Assembly: GCA_905235415.1 (NCBI GenBank)
Contig: CAJOKX010000014.1
Coordinates: forward strand, 1 to 42,443
DNA from: an uncultured Lachnospiraceae bacterium
GTDB lineage: Bacteria; Bacillota; Clostridia; Lachnospirales; Lachnospiraceae
DNA: 42,443 bases
Direction of reading: 5' to 3'
The notes under the pieces are model-generated. The model saw only the letters and a program-made list of their open reading frames with translations, was not told where the DNA came from and made no database searches. The position numbers and the translations under genes were made by a program. Below are positions 10,824 through 18,170 of the stretch, in pieces; position 1 is the stretch's first letter; each line of letters starts with the position of its first letter.

Positions 10824-11069
10824 ATGGTCAGCCAGAGTATCAGCAGCGCGAAACAGCAGGATATCGGGGAACTGATTCCGCATATTGTCCAGACGGCATG
10901 CGCGTATAAGAGCGTGATCACATTTGAAGTGAACAACAAGAGTGTGAATGCAAAGAGTATCATGGGCGTCATGGCGCTTGCGAGCCAGAACGCGCCGACG
11001 ATCTGCGTTCGTGCCGAAGGCGCTGACGAAGAGGACGCGGTGAAGGCGATCGCGGCACTGCTGGGATAA
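10824..11069 (+). CDS. HPr-family protein lacking the catalytic His (Crh-like)
   Basis: 81-aa protein MVSQSISSAKQQDIGELIPHIVQTACAY...AKSIMGVMALA...GADEEDAV aligns by eye with HPr. KSIMGVM is present, but the GIHARPA motif is replaced. The upstream in-frame start at 10767 is less likely. Confidence 0.8.
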   Translation: MVSQSISSAKQQDIGELIPHIVQTACAYKSVITFEVNNKSVNAKSIMGVMALASQNAPTICVRAEGADEEDAVKAIAALLG

Positions 11070-11086
11070 TACAGGTTTAGAGATGT

Positions 11087-11118
11087 ACGGGTACAGTCTG
11101 CGGGCTGTACCCGTTTTT
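11087..11118 (+). terminator. Rho-independent terminator of the HPr-like gene
   Basis: acgggtacag / ctgtacccgt 10-bp stem followed by a T-tract. Confidence 0.88.
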
Positions 11119-11139
11119 CATGCAGACGGGGAGTCAATC

Positions 11140-11359
11140 GTTACAGTTACAGGCCAGCCTCCGACCTTCTGCATGGAGTTCTGTGGGCACAACTGAAAAC
11201 CATAGGCAGCCGACTAAGCTTTGCGAGTTGCTGCAGACTCGGAAGCGACCACGCTTCTATAGGAGCTGGGAGAGGCTGCAATGCAACCGATGCAAAGCGA
11301 GGGTAGGCAACGTGTTTTCAGTGTGCCCACAAACTCGTTGGCTGGCCTGTAACTGTAAC
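11140..11359 (+). mobile_element. Complete MITE-like palindromic element (copy B), 220 bp, 20-bp TIRs, 8-bp TSD
   Basis: Left end gttacagttacaggccagcc (11140-11159) is the exact reverse complement of right end ggctggcctgtaactgtaac (11340-11359). Flanks are both agtcaatc (11132-11139 and 11360-11367). The arms stay complementary well inward. No ORF of note. Confidence 0.9.
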
Positions 11360-11389
11360 AGTCAATCCCCGAGAGTGCAAACTTAGTGC

Positions 11390-11418
11390 TTGACAATAAA
11401 AACAAGTTGCAGTAATAT
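11390..11418 (+). promoter_or_regulatory. tRNA-Arg promoter TTGACA-N17-TAATAT
   Basis: -35 at 11390-11395, -10 at 11413-11418, 20 bp upstream of the mature tRNA. Confidence 0.85.
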
Positions 11419-11437
11419 AGCAACGTTCTGAACATGT

Positions 11438-11511
11438 GTGTGCGTAGCTCAGCTGGATAGAGCGTCTGGCTACGGACCAGAAGGTCGCGAGTTCGAATCT
11501 TGTCGCGCACG
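11438..11511 (+). tRNA. tRNA-Arg (anticodon ACG), CCA not encoded
   Basis: Acceptor GTGTGCG/CGCGCAC pairs 7/7. D-arm GCTC..GAGC, anticodon arm TCTGG-CTACGGA-CCAGA, T-loop TTCGAAT. Confidence 0.95.
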
Positions 11512-11514
11512 CGT

Positions 11515-11554
11515 GAAGTCCTTGTTTCCCGGCCGGGAGACAAGGACTTTTTTT
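11515..11554 (+). terminator. Rho-independent terminator after tRNA-Arg
   Basis: aagtccttgtttcccggccgggagacaaggactttttt stem with T-tail. Confidence 0.85.
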
Positions 11555-11614
11555 GATTCAGGGCGGACCTGACAGGTGGAATTCGTCCGCGCGCACGGCT
11601 ATACTGTAAAAAGA

Positions 11615-11674
11615 CGGTGCCAGCGCACCGGGCGCGGCGCGGCAAGAGGGCCGGGGCGTTCTTGAATGAAATGA
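11615..11674. repeat. GC-rich intergenic repeat, copy 1 (pairs with 39299-39358)
   Basis: cggtgccagcgca..cgcggcgcgg..gggccg.ggcgttc.tgaa shared with copy 2; about 80% identity by eye over 60 nt. Confidence 0.7.
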
Positions 11675-11684
11675 GGAAAGACGC

Positions 11685-12944
11685 ATGCAGAATACGCAGC
11701 AGCAAATGAAAAAGGTTCCGGCCAGGCGGCGGATCTTTGAGATCATCCAGATTGCAGGCGGCAAGGATCTGGCAAGCCGTGCCTTTGACCTTGCGATTAT
11801 CAGCCTGATTATTCTCTCGATTGTCGTGACGACGCTGGATACATTTACACTCAGGCCAGGCGCCCAGACTGCGGTTGATATCCTGGATGCAGTGTGCATG
11901 ATCCTGTTTACGGTGGAGTACCTGCTGCGTCTGTGGACGGCGGATCTGCTGTTTCCGGAGAAAGAGCATCCTTATCTGGGCTATGTGTTTTCTTGGTCTG
12001 CCATCATCGATCTGCTCTCGTTCCTTCCGTTCTATCTGGAGGGCATCGTGCCTCCCGGAATGGTCGTATTCAGGCTGATCAGGGTCGTCAGGATCCTCCG
12101 GCTGTTCAGGATCAATTATTACTCGGATCCGCTGACGGTCATCACGTCGGTCCTGAAGAGGAAGGCGTCGCAGATCCTGGCTTCCCTGTTTCTGGTCTTT
12201 ATGCTGATGCTGGCGGCCTCCCTGCTGATGTACTACGCGGAGCATGAGGCCCAGCCGGAAGTCTTTTCCAATGGATTCTCCGGCCTGTGGTGGGCGGTTT
12301 CCACCCTGTCGACGATCGGGTACGGGGATATCTATCCGGTGACATTCCTCGGTAAAGCGCTGGCGATTATCATCAGTCTTCTGGGAATGGGCGTGGTCGC
12401 GATCCCGACCGGTATTATTACGGCGGGCTTTATGGAAGTTGCCGGGGAGGGATCCCCGAAGGAAGTGAGCGAGTCGGCGGGAACGGGGCTCAGGATCCTG
12501 GATATCACAGGATGTGGGACGCATGTGAAAGCGCCCGCAGAATATGTGAGATGCGGCAATACGGTGGAGCAGCTTTCCCTGGACCGTCTGGTCGGCAGGT
12601 GCGTGGTGACGACACAAAAGGGCGTCCTCTCCCCGCAGCAGATCAGCGATATCATCAGTACCTCCTCCGGACAGGCAGAGAAGCGGATCCTTCTGCGCGG
12701 TGAATGCACGCTCAGCGCCGGTACGGCCACCTACATGTGTGAAATGGGCCTTATGGCTGTCGGGCTGCAGGGGGATGGGATCGAAGACGGAGATGCATGC
12801 AGGATCCTCGCCTCGCACGGGATCCCGGTTCTGGCGGGACTTGACCTTAACGCGGTTGAAGACGGTGAATATCTTCTCAGCGCCGCACCGGTCAGGATGA
12901 ACGGAAAAGGAAGCGCTCCCTGCAGGGCTGTGCTGATGGGGTAG
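11685..12944 (+). CDS. Six-TM voltage-gated-type ion channel with C-terminal cyclase/kynurenine-formamidase-like domain
   Basis: S4-like RLIRVVRILRLFRI and selectivity filter STIGYGDIYP. The C-terminus has CGTHVKAPAEY..GNTVEQLSLDRLVGR and ACRILASHGIPVLAGLDLNAVEDGEYLLSAAPVRMNGKGSAPCRAVL, resembling the putative cyclase family (PF04199). Confidence 0.85.
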   Translation: MQNTQQQMKKVPARRRIFEIIQIAGGKDLASRAFDLAIISLIILSIVVTTLDTFTLRPGAQTAVDILDAVCMILFTVEYLLRLWTADLLFPEKEHPYLGYVFSWSAIIDLLSFLPFYLEGIVPPGMVVFRLIRVVRILRLFRINYYSDPLTVITSVLKRKASQILASLFLVFMLMLAASLLMYYAEHEAQPEVFSNGFSGLWWAVSTLSTIGYGDIYPVTFLGKALAIIISLLGMGVVAIPTGIITAGFMEVAGEGSPKEVSESAGTGLRILDITGCGTHVKAPAEYVRCGNTVEQLSLDRLVGRCVVTTQKGVLSPQQISDIISTSSGQAEKRILLRGECTLSAGTATYMCEMGLMAVGLQGDGIEDGDACRILASHGIPVLAGLDLNAVEDGEYLLSAAPVRMNGKGSAPCRAVLMG

Positions 12945-12946
12945 TC

Positions 12947-12975
12947 TTGCCTGAATTTCTGCAAAATGCTATACT
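12947..12975 (+). promoter_or_regulatory. Candidate promoter for apt/relA: TTGCCT-N17-TATACT
   Basis: -35 at 12947-12952, -10 at 12970-12975. Confidence 0.6.
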
Positions 12976-13062
12976 GTTTTTTGTATGTTTCATATCAGGA
13001 AGTCGCCTGGAGGGGGATTGCCTGGGCAGGCGCAGGAGAAGGACGCAGGAGGTGTTCTGTCT

Positions 13063-13590
13063 ATGAAAACGGTTGCTGATTATGTGAGAACCATTCCGGA
13101 TTTCCCGGAACCGGGCGTGATGTTTCGTGATGTGACGACTGTGATTCAGGATGCGGACGGTCTGCAGCTTGCAATCGATGAGATGGTGAAGCTGTGCGGC
13201 GATCCGGATGAGATCGACGCGATTGTCGGACTGGAGTCGAGAGGATTCATTTTCGGCATGCCGATTGCGTACAATCTGCACAAGCCGTTTATCCTGGTCC
13301 GCAAGAAGGGCAAGCTTCCCTGCGAGACGATCGAGCAGACCTATGACCTGGAGTACGGCAGCGCTACGATCGAGATGCACAAGGATGCGATCAAGCCGGG
13401 ACAGAAGGTGGTCGTGGTGGATGACCTGATTGCGACCGGCGGAACCATTTCAGCTGCGATCCGGCTGGTGGAGAGACTGGGCGGCGAAGTGAAAAAGTGC
13501 GTGTTCCTGATGGAACTTGCAGGACTGAACGGCAGGGAGAAACTGAAGGGATATGACGTTGAGGCAGTTGTATCCTACGAGGGAAAATAA
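13063..13590 (+). CDS. apt: Adenine phosphoribosyltransferase
   Basis: MKTVADYVRTIPDFPEPGVMFRDVTT N-terminus and VVVVDDLIATGGT PRPP motif. RBS aggaggtg supports this start rather than 12985. Confidence 0.95.
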   Translation: MKTVADYVRTIPDFPEPGVMFRDVTTVIQDADGLQLAIDEMVKLCGDPDEIDAIVGLESRGFIFGMPIAYNLHKPFILVRKKGKLPCETIEQTYDLEYGSATIEMHKDAIKPGQKVVVVDDLIATGGTISAAIRLVERLGGEVKKCVFLMELAGLNGREKLKGYDVEAVVSYEGK

Positions 13591-13608
13591 CCGTTTCCGG
13601 GGTTTTGT

Positions 13609-15954
13609 ATGGCTGACGTGAAGGATCTGGCGGCGGAGAATGCCGTATCCGAACTGAATAGTATCCCGGACCAGGGGAGGAACCTGATCCGGGAAGCGGA
13701 TGCGTCTGCAAGGACGATGGAAGAATTCACCAGTCCGGAGGAGCTCTATGACGAACTGATCAAGAGCATCCGCAAGTATCATCCGTCCGATGACCTCTCC
13801 ATGGTGGAGAAGGCGTACCGGATTGCTTATGATGCCCATAAAGGTCAGATGCGCCGGTCCGGCGAGCCATACATCATTCACCCGCTGTGCGTCGCGATCA
13901 TACTGGCAGACCTGGAACTGGACAAGGAGACGATCGTCGCCGGTCTTCTGCATGACGTCGTTGAAGATACGGTCATGACAGACGAGGAGATCCGGGAAGA
14001 GTTCGGCGACGAGGTCGCGCTTCTGGTGGACGGGGTCACCAAGCTCGGCCAGCTGAGTTATTCTTCGGATAAGCTGGACACACAGGCGGAGAATCTTCGG
14101 AAGATGTTCCTGGCGATGGCGAAGGATATCCGGGTCATCCTGATCAAGCTTGCGGACCGCCTTCACAATATGCGGACGCTTCAGTACATGAAGCCGGAGA
14201 AGCAGAAGGAGAAGGCGAGGGAGACCAGAGAGATCTATGCGCCGATCGCGCAGAGGCTCGGTATCAGCAAGATCAAGGTGGAGCTGGATGATCTGTCGCT
14301 CAAGTACCTGGAACCGGAGGTCTACTATGACCTGGTGGATAAGGTTGCCCTGAAAAAAGGAGAGCGCCAGGCATTTATCGACGACGTGGTCAGCAACATC
14401 GACGCGCATATCAAGGCAGCCGGCATCCGGGCGGAGATCTACGGAAGGGCGAAGCACCTGTTCTCCATCTACAGGAAGATGGTGAACCAGGGCAAGACGA
14501 TCGACCAGATCTACGACCTGTTTGCGGTCCGTATCATTGTGGATACGGTCAAGGACTGCTATGCGGCGCTCGGCGTGATCCACGAACTGTACAAGCCGGT
14601 CCCCGGCAGGTTCAAGGATTACATCGCGATGCCGAAGGAGAATATGTACCAGTCGCTGCATTCGACGCTGATCGGCCCGGGCGGCACCCCGTTCGAGATC
14701 CAGATCCGCACATTTGACATGCACCGCATCGCTGAATACGGTATCGCGGCGCACTGGAAGTATAAGGAAGTTTCCGACGGAAAGAAGGTCAGTTCGAAGA
14801 ACTCCGAGGATGAGAAGCTGGTATGGCTCCGTCAGATCCTGGAGTGGCAGCAGGAGTCGGACAACAAGGAGTTTTTGTCCCTGCTCAAGAGCGACCTGAA
14901 TCTGTTCAATGACAGTGTGTACTGCTTTACGCCGTCCGGAGACGTGAAGACGCTCCCGAACGGATCGACGCCGATCGATTTCGCATACAGCATTCACTCG
15001 GCGGTCGGCAATACGATGGTCGGGGCCAGAGTCAACGGGAAGCTGGTCACCATCGATTACCAGATCCAGAACGGAGACCGGATCGAGATCATCACCAGCG
15101 CCAACTCAAAGGGGCCCAGCGCCGACTGGCTGAAGATCGTACGCAGCACACAGGCGAAAAATAAGATCAACCAGTGGTTCAAGCATGAGCGCAAGGAGGA
15201 CAATATCCTGCGCGGCAAGGAGCTGGTCGCGGCCTTCTGCAAGACCAAGGGCCTCAATGCTTCCGAACTGCTCAAACCCGAATACACGGAGATTGTCACC
15301 AGGAAGTACGGATTCCGCGACTGGGACAGCATCCTGGCTGCGATCGGACACGGCGGACTCAAGGAAGGGCAGATCGTCAATAAGCTGCAGGAAGCGTATG
15401 AAAAGGATCACGCATCTTCCCTGACCGACGATGATATCCTGAAGGAGTCACAGGGAAAGCAGCGCGAGAAGTCGACGTACTCCAGGTCCGGGGTTATCGT
15501 CAAGGGAATCGACAATGTGTCGGTCAGGCTCTCGAAGTGCTGCAGCCCGGTACCGGGCGACGAGATTGTCGGATTTATTACCCGGGGAAGGGGCGTTTCG
15601 GTGCATCGGACCGACTGCGTCAATGTCGTCAATATGCCGCCGGATGAACGCTCGCGCCTGATCGAGGTTGAGTGGGCGCAGAATGCGCTGGAGAACACGG
15701 GGAAACAGCCCAAGCTGTATCTGGCGGAGATTAAGATCTACGCGCACAACCGGACAGGCCTTCTGGTGGATATCACAAAGATCCTGACAGAGAGGCATAT
15801 CGACGTCATCTCCGTCTCATCGCGCATCACGCGGCAGGATACCGCGACGATTACATATGAATTTCACGTTCCCGGCAGAGAGGAACTCGGCGAGCTGATC
15901 GCAAAGATCCGGCAGGTGGAGAGCGTGATCGACGTTCAGAGAACGACAGGGTAA
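13609..15954 (+). CDS. Bifunctional (p)ppGpp synthetase/hydrolase, RelA/SpoT family
   Basis: HD domain (LLHDVVEDT), synthetase motif, TGS domain (CFTPSGDVKTLPNGSTPIDFAY) and ACT domain. Confidence 0.96.
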   Translation: MADVKDLAAENAVSELNSIPDQGRNLIREADASARTMEEFTSPEELYDELIKSIRKYHPSDDLSMVEKAYRIAYDAHKGQMRRSGEPYIIHPLCVAIILADLELDKETIVAGLLHDVVEDTVMTDEEIREEFGDEVALLVDGVTKLGQLSYSSDKLDTQAENLRKMFLAMAKDIRVILIKLADRLHNMRTLQYMKPEKQKEKARETREIYAPIAQRLGISKIKVELDDLSLKYLEPEVYYDLVDKVALKKGERQAFIDDVVSNIDAHIKAAGIRAEIYGRAKHLFSIYRKMVNQGKTIDQIYDLFAVRIIVDTVKDCYAALGVIHELYKPVPGRFKDYIAMPKENMYQSLHSTLIGPGGTPFEIQIRTFDMHRIAEYGIAAHWKYKEVSDGKKVSSKNSEDEKLVWLRQILEWQQESDNKEFLSLLKSDLNLFNDSVYCFTPSGDVKTLPNGSTPIDFAYSIHSAVGNTMVGARVNGKLVTIDYQIQNGDRIEIITSANSKGPSADWLKIVRSTQAKNKINQWFKHERKEDNILRGKELVAAFCKTKGLNASELLKPEYTEIVTRKYGFRDWDSILAAIGHGGLKEGQIVNKLQEAYEKDHASSLTDDDILKESQGKQREKSTYSRSGVIVKGIDNVSVRLSKCCSPVPGDEIVGFITRGRGVSVHRTDCVNVVNMPPDERSRLIEVEWAQNALENTGKQPKLYLAEIKIYAHNRTGLLVDITKILTERHIDVISVSSRITRQDTATITYEFHVPGREELGELIAKIRQVESVIDVQRTTG

Positions 15955-15957
15955 GGT

Positions 15958-16605
15958 ATGGCCAATCTCAGAGTGGACTGTCTGGAGCTTGGATTGGTCC
16001 AGACAAATACATACATTGTTTGGAACGCGGATACGCTCGAGTGTATCGTGATCGATCCCTCAGACGGATTTGAACAGATCGAGCAGCGGATCACGGAAAA
16101 GCATCTGCAGCCGGCTGCCGTCTATATTACGCATGGCCATGATGACCATATCGGTTCGGTCAATGAGCTCAAGCGCAGGTATCACGTCCTGGTTTACATC
16201 CTGAAGGAGGAAGAAGAGTTCGTCGAGTCGGTTCAGTACAATCTCTCGATGGCCTTCGGGCATCCGCGGGTGGTCGAGCCGGATATGTTTTTCATAGACG
16301 GACAGGAGGTGTCTGTCCTCGGGTCGAAGGTGCAGGTACTGCATACGCCGGGACACACCGTGGGCGGATGCTGCTATTATTTCCCCGAAGAGAAGATGGT
16401 CTTCACGGGGGATACGCTGTTCTGCGAGTCGGTGGGAAGAAGCGACCTTCCGGGCGGAGACGGGGCGCAGCTGATCGCCTCTGTGCGGGAGAAACTGATG
16501 CCGCTTCCGGACGATGTTTCCGTCTGTCCGGGACACGGGCCGCTCAGCTCGATCGGGCATGAACGAAAGCACAACTATTTTCTGATGCAGGATGCGGGAC
16601 TGTAA
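15958..16605 (+). CDS. MBL-fold metallo-hydrolase (glyoxalase II-like)
   Basis: THGHDDH motif, HTPGHTVGG, FTGDTLF, CPGHGP. Confidence 0.93.
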   Translation: MANLRVDCLELGLVQTNTYIVWNADTLECIVIDPSDGFEQIEQRITEKHLQPAAVYITHGHDDHIGSVNELKRRYHVLVYILKEEEEFVESVQYNLSMAFGHPRVVEPDMFFIDGQEVSVLGSKVQVLHTPGHTVGGCCYYFPEEKMVFTGDTLFCESVGRSDLPGGDGAQLIASVREKLMPLPDDVSVCPGHGPLSSIGHERKHNYFLMQDAGL

Positions 16606-16668
16606 GTTCCCAGGATGGCCGGCAGATGCCGGCCGTTGTTTTTTATTTTCCGCTGTGAGAGGGACGCA

Positions 16669-18150
16669 ATGGGGCAGATTCATAAGATATCCATCCAGAT
16701 CAGTGACAGAAGCTATGAATATGACATCTACACCCTGGTCATCGCATTTTTCCAGGGCATTGAGACGCATGTTTTCGATCCGGACGAGGAGATTCCCGAG
16801 GACAGCGATCTGCTGATCCGGGTTCTCCTGCAGGAATCTTCCATGTGCGGCGCGAAGGCGGCTGTGAAAGAGACGGCACAAGGGGGACGCTTCCTGGAGC
16901 GGGAGATTTGCTGGGATGCGGGGGAAGAGCGGAGATCGGTCAAGAGCCGGATCAAGAGCGCCCTGTATGAGATGCTGAAGGAATACTGCGGCAGGGATCT
17001 TCCCTGGGGGACGCTCACGGGGATCCGCCCGGTGAAGCTGGCGATGGGATTCCTGCAGGAAGAGAGCGCCCCGGATCCGCAGAATGCGAAGATGCGCATG
17101 CAGCAGCTGTACCAGGTCAGTGAAAAGAAAGCGGACCTTGCGGTGAGGATCGCGCAGAGGGAATCGGAGATTCTTTCCGGTCTGGACGCGCAGGATCACT
17201 ACAGCCTGTATGTAGGCATCCCGTTCTGCCCGAGCATCTGCCTGTACTGTTCATTTTCTTCCAGTCCCCTGCATCTGTGGGAAGAGAAGGTGGACCTGTA
17301 TCTGGATGCGCTGGAAAAAGAGATCCGCTCGTGCGCGGACTGTTTTCCGGGGAAAAAGCTGCAGACGGTCTACATCGGGGGCGGGACCCCGACCACGCTG
17401 AGCGCATCGCAGATGGACCGGCTGCTGAGAGTGATCTCGGACACGTTCGATCTGTCGGGCGTTCTGGAATATACCGTGGAGGCGGGGCGGCCGGACAGCA
17501 TCACGAAAGAGAAGCTGGGCGTTCTCAGGGACCATGCAGTCAGCCGGATCTCCATCAATCCACAGACCATGAACCAGAAGACGCTCGACCTGATCGGGCG
17601 CGCGCATACGGTGGAGCAGACGGAAGAAGCGTTTGACCTTGCAAGGCAGATGGGGTTTGACAACATCAACATGGATCTGATCGTGGGACTTCCGGGGGAG
17701 GGCCTTGCCGAGGTGGAGCAGACCATGGAGCGGATCGAGGCGCTGGACCCGGACGACGTGACGGTGCATGCGCTGGCCCTCAAGCGGGCGGCGCGGCTGG
17801 CGCTGCATATGGATGAATACGAGAAGATCTCATTTCAGGCGTCTGACGCAATCATGCAAAGATGCGAGGACGGATGCGCGCGTCTTTCAATGACGCCCTA
17901 CTATCTGTACCGGCAGAAAAACATGGCCGGGAACTTTGAGAACGTGGGGTATGCAAAAGAGGGCAGGGCAGGCCTGTACAATATCTTGATAATGGAAGAG
18001 GCGCAGTGTATACTAGCTTGTGGTGCGTCCGGTTCGACGAAGATCGTATATGAGGACGGGCGCATCGAACGGATTGAAAATGTAAAAGATATACGCAGCT
18101 ATCTGGACCGGATCGATGAGATGATCCGAAGGAAAGATCCGATACGGTGA
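16669..18150 (+). CDS. hemZ: Coproporphyrinogen dehydrogenase HemZ-like radical SAM protein
   Basis: CPSICLYCSF (CX3CX2C), VYIGGGTPTTL, NINMDLIVGLPGE; position next to relA/MBL and aspS. Confidence 0.88.
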   Translation: MGQIHKISIQISDRSYEYDIYTLVIAFFQGIETHVFDPDEEIPEDSDLLIRVLLQESSMCGAKAAVKETAQGGRFLEREICWDAGEERRSVKSRIKSALYEMLKEYCGRDLPWGTLTGIRPVKLAMGFLQEESAPDPQNAKMRMQQLYQVSEKKADLAVRIAQRESEILSGLDAQDHYSLYVGIPFCPSICLYCSFSSSPLHLWEEKVDLYLDALEKEIRSCADCFPGKKLQTVYIGGGTPTTLSASQMDRLLRVISDTFDLSGVLEYTVEAGRPDSITKEKLGVLRDHAVSRISINPQTMNQKTLDLIGRAHTVEQTEEAFDLARQMGFDNINMDLIVGLPGEGLAEVEQTMERIEALDPDDVTVHALALKRAARLALHMDEYEKISFQASDAIMQRCEDGCARLSMTPYYLYRQKNMAGNFENVGYAKEGRAGLYNILIMEEAQCILACGASGSTKIVYEDGRIERIENVKDIRSYLDRIDEMIRRKDPIR

Positions 18151-18170
18151 CAGACAAGGAGACAGAGCCA

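Noticed and set aside
11120-11386. 88-aa ORF inside the MITE-like element (also partly at 42194-42376)
   Set aside because: It reads across the TIR and arms, starts outside the element and has no transposase motif. Incidental.
11214-12818. 534-aa minus-strand ORF spanning part of the MITE, the tRNA and the ion channel
   Set aside because: Crosses a tRNA gene, a terminator and a mobile element. Not plausible as a real CDS.
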